From the NCBI GenBank assembly GCA_030761205.1, contig JAULJL010000005.1:7527501-7591500 (forward strand): a DNA stretch of 64,000 nt, read 5' to 3'. The notes beneath the pieces are model-generated. The model worked only from the letters and a program-made list of their open reading frames with translations. It was not told where the DNA came from and did not search any database. Below are positions 48,001 to 59,143 of this stretch, in pieces (positions within the stretch are counted from its first letter, which is position 1; every line of letters begins with the position of its first letter). The position numbers and the translations under genes were made by a program. This stretch comes from Fremontodendron californicum (Eukaryota; Streptophyta; Magnoliopsida; Malvales; Malvaceae).

Positions 48001-48432
48001 TTAATAAAATTTATTTATAATAAAGTAAAATTTTCAAATTTATAAAACTTAGCCTAATCATAGATGCTGCTGATTCGACCAAACTTATATTGAAATAAGT
48101 AATAAGATAAAGATAGTTAAGTGTTTTTTAGGTGAAATTATTTAAAATCAATTAAAAACACTAATAAAAATCCAAATTCCTTGACTCAAAATTGAGAAGC
48201 AAAGTGAAAGAAAAAAAAAATACTTGAATCTGGTTTCGTCTTATAACCTTTTTTATTGTATCTGTTAAAATTTTTTTTTTTCCATATAAGTAAGAGACTA
48301 TTTTTTTATGTTCGTTTTTTCTAATTAAATAATTTTTAGGAAAAAAATGTTTTATAATAATATTTTTATTTTTACTACTATTTTGTTGTTTTGTTTTTTA
48401 TTAAATTTTATAAAAAATAATTTTTTTTAATA
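45091..48432. other. AT-rich sequence present only in the right unit
   Basis: In the left unit this interval is replaced by the gypsy 3' LTR fragment. It includes a degenerate TTTGATATAATTTTG repeat (about 45490-45650), the inverted ~1-kb repeat (45785-47010), and featureless AT-rich sequence to 48432. No gene or RNA gene is recognised. Confidence 0.6.
45785..47010 (-). repeat. Inverted copy of the ATTCGAAT/CGGATATC-rich ~1-kb repeat
   Basis: Reading on the minus strand it matches the tandem units of block A, including the inverse of GGACAAATATCGATTATTAA. The minus-strand start near 47010 reads TAGGGATAACAGTGGATCAG, a plausible transposon terminus that the tandem copies lack. ATGTATTCGGATA followed shortly by ATAAACAGATTCGAATTT occurs near both ends (about 45799 and 46887). 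Confidence 0.72.
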
Positions 48433-49095
48433 ATTATGATTTTTTTTTCTTATTTACTTAAAATTAATTATGATTTTTTTTTATATAACTAGTTTATGCA
48501 CATACTTTGCACCTGTATAATGTAATATGTAAATATTATTTATTTCAATATATATAATTAGCTAGTAGTTTTTTTTTCTTTTATATTTTGTAAATTTATA
48601 TATTAGATGTGTTTTTTTTTTTTAATTTTGATATAAAATTATATTAAAAGTTTTTAAATTTGTTAAAATTGTAGATTATGTATGGATTTAAGTTATTGAT
48701 TTTTGATTTGTTTAGTAATTTTAAAACTTTTTAATTATGTGTAATTTTTATATATTAATATTTTAATATAATTTATAATATTTTGTTAAAATAATTACTG
48801 TAATTATGAAACTGATTGATATGTTATAATTTAGTTTTGTAGAGTGTTGAAATATGTAAGAAGTTGGATAATTGTTTAAATATTATAAAAAAAATCTTAT
48901 TACTTAGGTGTTGGAGATGCCACTATATGCGAGTTCCAAAAACATTTAAGAGTTACAAATAACTATAAGTAAGTTATCAACTATTTAATTAATAATTATT
49001 TTATCACAAAATTTATTTATTATAAAGTTTTTTGTTGAAATTTTATTAAATTAAAATTTTTTTTGTTAAATTTATTAACAAAATGATACTAAATT
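48433..49095. repeat. Segmental duplication block B, right copy, first part
   Basis: Matches 27688-28352. It ends at AAATT (49091-49095), where the 3.1 kb right-unit-specific segment begins. No gene is seen. Confidence 0.88.
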
Positions 49096-49894
49096 ACACT
49101 TTTTTTTTTAATAATTGGTATATAAAGAAAAACTTTATATTAAAGGTAAATCAATTAATTGAATGTAATATTACTTTATAAGGAAATCAATATAATTAAA
49201 GTTGATTGAGATAGTAACTTAAAACACTTTCAATTACAACATGAAATCAATATTGTGATACAAAAAAACTCTTATTGACATGTATTTCAACTAACTCAAC
49301 TTAAAATTTCAAAAAATCTTCCGAATGCAAGTGTTTTGTTTATTCGAGTTTTTTTAAAAACTTATTTATGTCGAGAATTAAACTTATGTTAAAGCAAATA
49401 ATTGTTATATTTATTTTTTATATTTATTTGATTATTTAAAAAGTTTATAAATTTTGTACTTTTAAAAAGTTAATTAAATTTGCATATTTTGAATATTAGA
49501 AAAATGAAAAAGTTAAATAAGCGAAACGATTTCATTTTTAGAGACTAGGTACGTTTAATTTTTAATTAAAAAAGTAAGATTTTTTATAAGACCAAGTAAA
49601 ATTTTTGATAAGACCGAGTTTAAGTTATTAGTTTAATACTTTTATACATAGCACTATTTTGTAATAAATAATATTTTGAAAAATAATAATTTAGAGTTTT
49701 TGTAGATACAGTATTTTATAAAAGATATAATTTAAAAAAACTTTTTAATTTGGATATTAAATAAATTGTATAAAGTATCAATTTAAACAAAATTTTAAGT
49801 TAAAGAAGTATTTTAAAATAATATTTTTATATTTACTAGTATTTTGTTATTTTATTTTTATTTAAATTTTATAAAAAATTAATTTATTTTTTTT

Positions 49895-50130
49895 CTTATA
49901 ATTATGAGTTTATTTCTTCATATTTGCTTAAAAATAATTATGATTTTTATATAACAAGATTATCTGCATGTACTTTGCACGTGGATAATATAATAGGTTA
50001 ATATCATTTATTTTAATATATATAATTAACTATTAGATACTTTTTTTTTTATTTTTTGTAAATCTATATATTAGATGTTTTTTTTTATTTTGGTATAAAA
50101 TTATATTAAAAGTTATGAAAATTGTTATAA
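49895..50130. repeat. Diverged copy of the block B start
   Basis: Shares order and wording with 48433-48670 and 27688-27920, for example GCATGTACTTTGCACGTGGA against GCACATACTTTGCACCTGTA, then TATATATAATTA and the ATATTAGATG phrase. It is clearly older than the segmental duplication. Confidence 0.7.
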
Positions 50131-50510
50131 GTGTTACAAAATTATATTAAAAGTGGACAAAATTAATACAAATGTTATTAAAATATTACAAAGTTATATT
50201 AATAATATCAAAATTTTATCAAATGTTATCAAAACTATATTAAAGTTTATCAAAATTATACGAATTGTTATCAAAGTTATATCAGATGTTACCAAAATTA
50301 TATAAAACGTTACCATAATTATATCAAAGATTACTAAAATTATATCAAATATTACCAAAATTATATAAAATGTTATCAAAACTATTTCAAGTATTACTAA
50401 AATTATATTAAAGATTATTAAAATCATATGAAAGATTATCAAAATCATATGAAAATGTATTAAAATCATATTTAAAGTTACTAAAATAATATCAAAGATT
50501 ATATTATATA
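50130..50510. repeat. Degenerate ~20-21-bp tandem array
   Basis: About eighteen units of the form TTATCAAAATTATATCAAAG with variants. The minus-strand frame through it (50194-50514) is an Ile/Leu/Phe repeat created by the array and is not called as a gene. A shorter inverted array with the same wording is at about 45490-45650. Confidence 0.8.
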
Positions 50511-52039
50511 TCATATATTATATAAAAAGTTGTATATTTATTATTACTTATTATATATTTATGTCAAAATCGATTATATAATTTTATATGGTAATATATA
50601 TTATTGTAATTTAACAAAATTTTATTATTCGAGAGTCATATCATATTACAAATTTAGTCTTAATTATCATTTTTAGTACTTATACTTTCACGTTTCGATT
50701 CTCGTCAAGTAAATAATACTTTAAGATTTTTCGTGACTTAATAGCTAAATAAATAATATTTTGATTCTTAACTAATAAATATTTTCTACTAATATTTCAA
50801 AACTTTATTATTATTATTTTTAATTATAAATTTGAAAGTGTTGATCTCATAAAATTTTTAATAAAAAAAGAAAATAGATAAAAAAAAATTAATCAACTTT
50901 TAATTTAAATAAAAAATTATAAATTGAGAAAATTTTAGTTTAATAACGACTTTAATGTTTAAAATAAAAAATAGGTAGTATTTTATTAATTTAATAAGAA
51001 AATCAATAATTAAAGATAAAATAGTTAATTTAATAAATTATCAAGGATATATATGTCATTCATTATTTGTACTTTTAGAATTGATACTTTTATATAAAAA
51101 AATATTGATATGTAACATCCGTTTACATTCGCACCAAATATTTTAAGAGTTTATATTTGATAAACTAACAATGAACCACAACAAGACACATCATTAATAA
51201 GTAAAACAAAAAATAACGAATAGCTTATAAATAATATTCATGAGGTGTATTGTTTCTTTTTATATCGATTTGTATATTTATTTACAAATCCTTCATTATT
51301 TCTTGTTTTACTCATTAATGAGGTATTTTGTTGTGGTTCACTAACAGTGTATGAAACTTATATACTGTTAATGCATCAAATATAAACACATATTTTAAAC
51401 TATGCATCATTTACACTACAAAATGCTTTAGTTCAAAAGCCCCTCTCCCTGTGATACCTCAAGCTGATTAAATATTAATATAAGATATAACGCATATAAA
51501 AATGTATAAATTTAAAGTTGCACATGATTCTAACACAATCAAATAAAGGTGTAAGAAAATTTATAATTATCACTCTTTAAAGTGAATATAACTTATTTGA
51601 AGATGCATATTTACAAATCAATTTATGCAATCCAAGCTGAAAACAAGAAAAGGATAAGGGAAATCTCATCAAGTGATATATTGTTAGAACAAAAATGCCT
51701 GGAAATTAGAACAGGAACAAGGCTTCACAGCATGTATCAATACCACTATCTTTAAGATTTTATTTACCCCCACCGTAGGTGTGCAAAAGAGTTATCGGCG
51801 TATAAATCTCGATAATACAATAAAGCCCAATGATTGATTGCATATTGCACTGACAAAAGCAATTCACTGAGTACTGAGCAGCGTATAACAAAATTATCAA
51901 ACTTTTGCAAAGAATTTCTGGAACAATACTCTATAAAAGAGTCTGAGAAATATCTTGAAAAAAAAAGGAGAATAAAAACGAAATATGTTTTCACTGTGTG
52001 CACTTCTGAAAACTAGAGAAGTATTTATAGACTAATACA

Positions 52040-52187
52040 TGTCTGTTCATACAGACACATCTTGTCTAAACGAATCTGTCTGTTTGAAACAGACAGGCTG
52101 CTTCTTGTACAGACATAACTTGTCTGGACCTATCTGTCTGTTTGAAACAAACAGACAACTTATTGTACAGACATGACTTGTCTGAAC
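52040..52187. repeat. CAGACA/TGTCTG repeat cluster
   Basis: About two and a half ~60-bp units containing TGTACAGACATAACTTGTCTG-like phrases and the palindrome-like CTGTCTGTTTGAAACAGACAG (near 52076 and 52134). It could form hairpins or be part of an LTR U3. Function unknown. Confidence 0.65.
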
Positions 52188-55100
52188 AAATTTAACTGTT
52201 GGAAAAATCTGGTAGTTGATTCTCTTTTGTCTAAAACGGACAAAAATAATAATTAAAAAATTAATTATTAGCTGCACGTGCAAGTGTCAAATGTCTTTAT
52301 AATATATTAATATATAAGATGAATATATTACTAGATCATCCAAACCTAACTATGATCCAATTTCTACTTGAGTCCACTTGTGTCCTCTACTAAAATCATT
52401 CGCTTCTCTATATTTAAAAAATATTATTGCCTTTGTTCTTTTTCAATATGGGATTTTATCCCATAGTTATTTTAAAAATGTTCAACATATATCTATGCCT
52501 AGATCCAATAATCAAAGGTACATACTAACAAAATCTCATCAAGGCCAGATGCTCATAAATTCCAATAATTAAATACTAATTTATTTGTTAAATGTCCTAA
52601 TTTCATGAGTTTCATAAAAAATCTTAATGGTTCTACAATTGAAAATATATTTCAAATTCCCAAAGAACCCTATGACAAGTTAGAACTTAGAACATTATAT
52701 AAAAACTATTGTTCACTTCTCACCAGCTAAAAGAACGGATTTTTTTTCTTCCTTTTTTATTTTATGTTTGCCTGTCCATATCTTTAGATATTATATATCA
52801 GCATTTTCAGTTTTTCACTCCTTAATTCACTTTAAAAAAACAAAAACAATTCATCTCAATTTCAACTTCACCAGCTTCAGTCTCACTGGTCAGCTGCTTA
52901 TCTTTATTCTCTACTCAAATGCAATATTGCAGAATGTATTAATGAATATGTTTGCATGTCTATATCTTTGATTAGTCAATGGAATTGTGATTATTTCTTT
53001 CCTTTTTTTTTTTTTTAGGATTGTACCCAAAAATATGGATATTTTTCAGGATAGTTTGTTTCACATGTTATATATGAACTAATTGCATTGTATTTCTGTT
53101 TATTAAATTTTATCTGCATGAAATCTTTTTTTTTTTTTGTAAAAATTGTAATAAAAAACTTTGATCAAGAAGCAAATCTGTCACATTTTGTTGGTTAAAT
53201 TGAACTATTGTAAATTTCATGTATGGGATGAAATCAGTCATCTATATTTTGTTCATGAACAGTCCTTTCATGTTTCTGCCTGAAATTTAAGATTAAATCC
53301 TTGTTTGTTTTTACCCTTTGATAAACCCAAACGTGTAGCAAATTAATAAATACATATTAGACACACCACAGTAGAGATCTCAGATTTTTCTTACATTTAC
53401 CTGAACCCATATTCCTTTATGGTATCTAGACCTGCTCATGGTCGGGTCGCGGCTCGGAATTTTTTTTTTCCTTTTCAAGTTCGTTTTGTACTGGGCTTGA
53501 GCTGGCCTAGAAGCTCATTTTATTATTTATAAATTATTAAAAAATTATTTATATATATTTTAGAATTAAATATAAATAAAATTTTTTATTTAATAAATAG
53601 TAATTCGGGCTAGACCGAATTACAAAAATCCTTAACCATGCCCGGCCCAATTCGAGTCGGGCCTGTCGGAACGAGCAGACTATTAGGTATTTGAGCAGGT
53701 AATGGTATCCTATACTACAAATTTCTATACAGATTTTTTTTCTTCTTCCAAATATTGGCGTAAAGTTTTTTTTTTTTTTTGATATGTGAGGTTTTCAGAA
53801 ATTAAATCTGATCACTTGAATTAAGAGTCCAGCATTCTACCATATATCACACAACTGTTGGCGGTAATTTTGGAAGTTAACTTCACTCTATTCTGAATGA
53901 TTCAGTGAAGGATCTTGAATATTCATTAGTTGCAATTTGTTAAAATATTCTTTCTTCAATCAAACTCCAGGTAAAATTGATGTTGAGAAATGGAAAATGA
54001 AAACAGTTGGCAATAGTTTTGGAAGTTCTTTCCATTGATATACAAAAGTTGTTATAGTTAATGCTTTATTTTAAGTCTATGTTTTCATGGATGTTCTCAT
54101 TCATTATAGAGTTGGCAAATCCTAATCTATGCCAGCTATTAAAGTGAAAAAAAGGAAAGGAGGCCTGGTAACAGCTTTCACTTTAAGTACAGAATTTGTT
54201 CTTTAGGGAAAGAAAAAAAAAAAGATAAAAAGATAAATTGAAGTAAGAAACAACAATTGGCCAAAAAAAAAGAAAGAAACAACAATTCAGCATTGTAATA
54301 ATGGAGGAAAATTTGTTAGCTGTTCTTTGCAACTTAATCATAATAAATTTTGATCAATTCTTTGGAATGAAATTCATTGTTTTTCATACAAGGGAGAGTT
54401 TCCTTAGAAGAAGCACAACATCAGCAAAAAAAATTGGTTTGATATTTGTCATATTACTTAGCCACCATTTAACTTGTAGTTATTTTTTTCATCTTTTGAA
54501 ACTTATCTAGCACACATTTTCTACGACATTATATATTATATTATTCGGATTCGAAAGTGAGTGTATGATATAAGTACGTGTTTTAAACAAGTATGATCAA
54601 TTTTTAAATTTTTTTTTTTATATATTTGGAGGATCGTATCCATATATTTATATTCAAATATTGTCGGACATGAATACTTTAAAAAATAAAAAATATAAAA
54701 AATATAATTCATATATATAATATAAAAAATTAAAAGAGTATATATTTACAGCTTGAAACTAAGATTTCTGTCAAATCCCCGTTAGCATTTGTGCTTAACC
54801 TAGACAAAAATCCTTGATTTTGGGATTGGTTCATGTGTCTTAGCTTAAAAGCAATGCTAGAAAATCCTAATCTGACTTTCTAATTTGTATAAACAATATA
54901 TGGTGACTTGTCAAGGAACAAAAAAAAAAAAAAAAAAGGTTGGAAGGAATTTGGGATTAGAACTGACTTTGCAATTGAAATTATTGGAGGTAACATGATT
55001 GAGATAGAATTTGATTAGACAATTCTTATAAAAAAAGAAGTAAACTCTGCTTACATTTTTTTGTGGTTTGAACGTTTCTTACATATCATTCATATGTTTT

Positions 55101-55383
55101 TTTCCTCAAATAATCATTAATTATTGTAAAGTTTCATTCTTTCAAGAGATTATACCATTAAATTTTTTGATAAAATTATCAAAATATCCTTGATTCATCT
55201 AATAAAATTATCAAAATACCATTGACACTTAAGGATATTTTCATAATTTATTAAAAAAAAAATTACGTTACCTCTATGAAACAATATTTTACTACACAAG
55301 GCTATCTGAAAATAAAATAAATGATATATGAAAAACGTCTAAATTATACGAAGTATATGTGGAATTTACCTTTAAAAAATGGT
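52188..55383. repeat. Segmental duplication block B, right copy, second part
   Basis: Matches 28348-30350 (to 54168) and 30391-31196 (from 54590). The interval 54169-54589 is absent from the left copy and contains a short frame (54301-54510) with no recognisable family. The block is cut at 55379-55383 by the copia element. Confidence 0.87.
53427..53701. mobile_element. hAT-type MITE (copy in right block)
   Basis: Same 275-bp element and same ATGGTATC duplication (53419-53426 and 53702-53709) as at 29610-29884, with a few point differences. It was duplicated with the block. Confidence 0.82.
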
Positions 55384-55726
55384 GGCTTCCACTTGATGTA
55401 TGTTCACACCTTGATATTTTGGCTATAAATAGCCATGTAGAGTAAGAGAGAAAATGAGTTGAGTTGAGTGAGTGTGAGTTAGAGCTAAAGTGTTGAAGCA
55501 AATACTCTGTGTTTATAGAGTAATTCGGTATTGTGTTGAGTTGTGAGTTCAGTGCTTGTATTGCACCTTGAATTCTGTATTTGTTTGTACTCCATCTCCA
55601 TTAATACAAAGCTTCAAGCTCCTCCTCCCGTGGATGTAGGCACAGTTGCCGAACCACGTAAAATATCGGTGTTTTTTCAGTGTGTTTAAATCGGTTTTAG
55701 TAATCTCGATTTGCTTCCGCACAACA
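55379..55726 (+). repeat. Truncated 5' LTR of the copia element
   Basis: Corresponds to the last ~345 bp of the 520-bp 3' LTR. It begins at the shared ATGGTGGCT and ends CTTCCGCACAACA. It keeps the TATA box TATAAATA (55424-55431), so a transcript could still start here. The missing first ~175 bp would have held upstream promoter repeats. Confidence 0.9.
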
Positions 55727-55729
55727 AAT

Positions 55730-55742
55730 TGGTATCAGAGCC
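55730..55742 (+). other. Primer-binding site of the copia element
   Basis: TGGTATCAGAGCC, complementary to the 3' end of plant initiator tRNA-Met, 3 bp after the 5' LTR. This is the standard site for Tnt1-like elements. Confidence 0.92.
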
Positions 55743-55839
55743 AATTTTTACGTAAAACCGAGTTTGTTCGATTCTGTCCGTTTTTCAAAAGTGCTCCAAT
55801 TTGTGTTTTGAAAATACCAGGTTGAAGAGGTCGTCGAGA

Positions 55840-56328
55840 GGAGTGCAGCAGAATCAACCGGAGATCCACCGGACGCCGCACGCGCTCCCACGCGCCGCCA
55901 GAAGAGGAGCTCACGCGCCCCACGCGCCCACGCACCGCACGCGCCAGCCAGAGGTTGAAGACGAGTGGGCCTCAGGCGTCCCACGCGCCCCACGCGCCGG
56001 TGAGCCAGTAGCCTCCACGCGCCCACGCGCCGCCCCACGCGCCGCCGTACGCGCCCTACGCGCCGCCGCAGCTCCGACCAACTTTTTCGGGATATTTTTT
56101 GAGCCGTTTCAGAACACTATTCCGAGACTTTTCCGAGCCGGTTGAGCTAAACCGAGTCCATTTCGAGCCACCTGCAGCAGAATATTCGCAGAATATTCAC
56201 CGTGTGTCCAAAATTTACACAGTTGGACCCGTTCCTGGCTATTTTGACTATTCCGGACTCAACCGCGGCATCCGTTTTTCCATACAGGTAACGGAAAAAC
56301 TCTGAGTTGGTAATTTTGTTTTATTACC
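55840..56328 (+). other. GC-rich copia leader with CACGCGCC repeats
   Basis: From about 55868 to 56075 the leader has many near-tandem copies of CACGCGCC (also CGCACGCGC and ACGCGCCGCC). It is by far the most GC-rich stretch of the window. A frame through it gives an Ala/Pro/Arg-rich peptide, but this looks like a by-product of the repeat. The gag start follows at 56329. Confidence 0.75.
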
Positions 56329-57624
56329 ATGGCAGAATCATTAGAGACACATGAAACAACCAGCAGCGCACCATCAAGTTCTTACATCAGAAAGAACTCG
56401 ATGACCACTGCAAAGTTCGAGGTGGAGAAATTTGATGGCACCAACAACTTTGGCATGTGGCAGTGCGAAGTTCAGGATCTGTTATTCCGAGAGGGTTCAC
56501 ATATCGCTCTGGAAGACAGGCCCAGAGATATTTCGGAAGATGACTGGAAATTTGTCAACCGTCAGGCTTGTGGCACAATCCGGTTATGCCTAGCCAAGGA
56601 CCAGAAGTACTTTGTCATGAGAGAGAATAATGCAAAAACTCTCTGGAAACAACTTGAGGACAAGTACATGACAAAAAGCATGAAGAACAGACTCTATCTG
56701 AAGAAAAAGCTGTTCCGCTTCCAGTATATGCAAGGTATCACCATGCAGGAGCATCTAGTAAGTTTTAACAAAATCCTCGTTGATCTTGAAAATCTAGATG
56801 CAAATATCTCTGATGAAGATAAGGCTCTTACTCTGTTAAATTCCTTACCTGATAGCTATGATCATTTAACCACTACACTGTTGTATGGTAAAAATGATAT
56901 AGAATATGTTAATGTTAGTAATGCTCTGGTGAATAATGAGTATCGGAAAAAGGATCAGCATGATCACCAGAATACTACACCAGAAGCTTTAACTGTGTAC
57001 AGAGGCAGGACGAGCAACCAAGGAGCCGGAGAAAACAAGCGAGGTAAATCCCGCTCAAAGAGGGGATCATCAAGAACACGACTTTCAAGGGACGAGTGTG
57101 CCTTTTGCCATGAGAAAGGGCACTGGAGGAATAACTGTCCTAACATGGAGAAGTCGACTGTGAATGTAGCTCAAGAATCTGAGGGAGAGGAAGACTCTGC
57201 ATTTACGATTTCCACAACAACACACTCTTCAGATCAATGGATTCTGGATTCCGGATGTTCCTACCACATGTGTCCGAACCGGAAGTGGTTCTCAAACTTC
57301 AAGGAGTTTGATGGAGGGATTGTCCATATGGGTAATGACAATACTTGTCACACTAGAGGCATCAGAACTATCCGACTAAAAATGCATGACGGTACAATCA
57401 GACAACTTACAGACGTAAGGTATGTCCCTGATCTCAAGAAGAACCTCATATCACTGGGGGTCTTAGACTCAAATGGTTACAAGGTGACTATTCAGAATGG
57501 AGTCCTGAGAGTTGTACGTGGAGCATTCTTAGCAATGAAGGGTTATATGAAGGGAAATCTGTATCTCCTTGACAGAGAAACCGTGACAGGCAGAGCAGCA
57601 GCCTCTCACAGAATGATGGGATAA
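56329..57624 (+). CDS. gag-pro: Copia gag-protease polyprotein, truncated
   Basis: 431 codons from an ATG in the context ACCATGG. Residues about 30-205 form a copia Gag (UBN2-like) region with WQCEVQDLL (45-53) and LLNSLPDSYDHL (169-180). A basic stretch precedes a CCHC zinc knuckle (257-270, C-x2-C-x4-H-x4-C). The aspartic protease active site DSG is at 307-309 in WILDSGCSYHMCP. The frame reaches the start of the pre-integrase region (LYLLDRETVTG) and ends at 57624 where an internal deletion joins it out of frame to integrase sequence. Gag and protease could still be made. Similarity is to the Tnt1/Tork group (family knowledge). Confidence 0.88.
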   Translation: MAESLETHETTSSAPSSSYIRKNSMTTAKFEVEKFDGTNNFGMWQCEVQDLLFREGSHIALEDRPRDISEDDWKFVNRQACGTIRLCLAKDQKYFVMRENNAKTLWKQLEDKYMTKSMKNRLYLKKKLFRFQYMQGITMQEHLVSFNKILVDLENLDANISDEDKALTLLNSLPDSYDHLTTTLLYGKNDIEYVNVSNALVNNEYRKKDQHDHQNTTPEALTVYRGRTSNQGAGENKRGKSRSKRGSSRTRLSRDECAFCHEKGHWRNNCPNMEKSTVNVAQESEGEEDSAFTISTTTHSSDQWILDSGCSYHMCPNRKWFSNFKEFDGGIVHMGNDNTCHTRGIRTIRLKMHDGTIRQLTDVRYVPDLKKNLISLGVLDSNGYKVTIQNGVLRVVRGAFLAMKGYMKGNLYLLDRETVTGRAAASHRMMG

Positions 57625-57950
57625 TTCGACACTTCACTATTCCTGGCACTCCCCAGCAGAATGGAGTTGCAGAAAGAAAGAACCGAACTTTGGTTGATAA
57701 AGTTCGCTGCATGTTATCCCAGTCGGGCTTGAGCAAAGCATTTTGGGCGGAGGCTTTATTGTACGCCTCCCACATTATCAACAGACTACCCTCCACCGCA
57801 ATTGATGGGAAAACTCCCATAGAGGTGTGGTCCGGACATTCTGCCACTGATTATGATCGGCTTCGTATTTTCGGATGCCCAGCATATTTTCACGTAAGTG
57901 AATCAAAACTGGATCCTAGAGCCAAGAAAGCTGTCTTCTTAGGGCTTTAG
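57612..57950 (+). pseudogene. Copia integrase remnant (C-terminal part of catalytic core)
   Basis: In a different frame from gag. Recognisable from TPQQNGVAERKNRTL, which carries the last acidic residue of the integrase catalytic triad, through FWAEALLYASHIINRLP and RIFGCPAYFHV. The zinc-binding N-terminus and the first two catalytic acidic residues are missing because of the deletion at about 57612. The frame is lost again at about 57944 (FLGL then stop) by a one-base shift, after which integrase-tail sequence continues in another frame. Confidence 0.85.
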
Positions 57951-58985
57951 TGAAGGAGTAAAGGCATTCCGACTGTGGAACCTTGAGTCAAAGAAAGTCA
58001 TCGTAAGCCGAGATGTTGCCTTTGACGAATCTGTAATGCTGAAACTGTCAACTCCAGAGAATGAGAACCATGATTCTCTAAAGCAGGTGGAGTTTGAATC
58101 AGAAGATGCTGGTCAAAATTCCGATGAATCTGAACCAGAATCTGATGACACCTTAACTGAAGTGGAGGAGTCATCACCAGAAACCTTTCAGCAATCTGAA
58201 ACTATTGCCACCAGTAGACCGAATAGACATATTCGGAAACCTACTCGGTACACAGACATGGTGGCATACGCCCTTCCAGTAATTGATGATGATGTTCTGA
58301 TCAATTACAAAGAAGCTGTAAACAGCCCTGTGCATGCCCAGTGGAAGGAGGCGATGGATGAAGAGATGACATCACTTCATCAAAATCAGACTTGGAAGTT
58401 GGTTCCACTTCCAACACTCAAAAGATCAATTGGGTGCAAATGGGTCTTTGCCAAAAAGGAGGGTGCTACCGGCAAAGACAGCATCAGATACAAAGCCAGA
58501 TTGGTAGCCAAAGGTTAGGCTGAAAAAGAAGGAATAGACTACAATGAGGTATTTTCACCTGTTGTTAAGCATGCATCTATTCGGATCTTATTGGCTTTAG
58601 TAGCACTGTATAACCTAGAGTTAGTTCAACTTGATGTAAAAATTGCATTCCTCCATGGTTCCTTAGAGGAGGAAATTTATATGACTCAACCAGATGGTTT
58701 TGGAGTCCCCGGTCGCAAAGATTACAAAAGCAAGTTGAACCAATCACTGTATGGTCTGAAACAATCCCGTGACAGCTGTACAAACGGTTGGACTGTTTCA
58801 TGACAGGATGAAAAGTACACACACAGTCAATTTGATCACTGTGTTTATTTTCGGAAACTTCAAGATGGATCATTTGTCTATCTGCTGAAAAAGGCAAGGT
58901 GGAGATCGACAGGCTGAAGGCTCAACTAAGCTCAGAGTTCGAGATGATCTTGGAGAAGCTAAGAAAATTCTTAGGAAGGATATTA
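57951..58985 (+). pseudogene. Copia reverse transcriptase remnant
   Basis: Open from 58036, acidic linker first, then RPNRHIRKPTRYTDMV and the reverse-transcriptase start WKEAMDEEM...TWKLVPLP, GCKWVFAKK and YKARLVAKG. An in-frame stop lies at 58516-58518; the frame resumes as EGIDYNEVFSPV...LVQLDVKIAFLHGSLEEEIYM and SLYGLKQS. Further frame changes occur at about 58777 and 58806. The polymerase active-site box is absent: sequence jumps near 58890 from the strand before it to a segment normally after it. The rest of reverse transcriptase and the whole RNase H are missing. Not functional. Confidence 0.88.
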
Positions 58986-59132
58986 GAATAGACAGAAAAA
59001 TTGACTCAGGCTCAGTGCATTGATGAATCATGCCAATGCAGTAGGTGCCCTGATATGTGAGTAAATAGTGTGTACATTTGAAGGAGAAAGGAGGAAGCTC
59101 TGATCTGTGAATTCTCTCTGTGGATTCTCGCC
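58986..59132 (+). other. Copia 3' untranslated remnant
   Basis: Short stop-rich sequence between the reverse-transcriptase remnant and the polypurine tract. No gene is seen. Confidence 0.6.
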
Positions 59133-59143
59133 AAGGTGGAGAT
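59133..59143 (+). other. Polypurine tract of the copia element
   Basis: AAGGTGGAGAT directly before the 3' LTR start TGTTGGAATATGG. This is the usual form in Tnt1-like elements. Confidence 0.85.

Larger units (their letters stand above)
49096..52187. other. 3.1 kb segment present only in the right unit
   Basis: Bounded by AAATT at 49091-49095 and 52188-52192; the left unit has a single AAATT (28348-28352). It contains a diverged copy of the start of block B (49895-50130), a degenerate tandem array (50130-50510) and a short repeat cluster (52040-52187). The minus strand at 52020-52033 has a TATAAATA-like box downstream of that cluster, so an old minus-strand LTR is possible, but I cannot define ends. 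No gene is supported. Confidence 0.6.

Noticed and set aside
50194..50514. 106-codon minus-strand frame, Ile/Leu/Phe-rich, resembling a membrane protein
   Set aside because: It is the direct translation of a degenerate ~20-bp AT-rich tandem array; the apparent periodic hydrophobic protein follows from the DNA repeat.
52020..52200. Possible minus-strand LTR promoter with a TATA-like box
   Set aside because: No TG...CA ends, second LTR, primer-binding site or target duplication could be found, so it is only noted within the 3.1 kb segment.
55801..56145. 114-codon frame in the copia leader, Ala/Pro/Arg-rich
   Set aside because: It arises from CACGCGCC reiteration in the untranslated leader, and the true gag start with good context follows at 56329.
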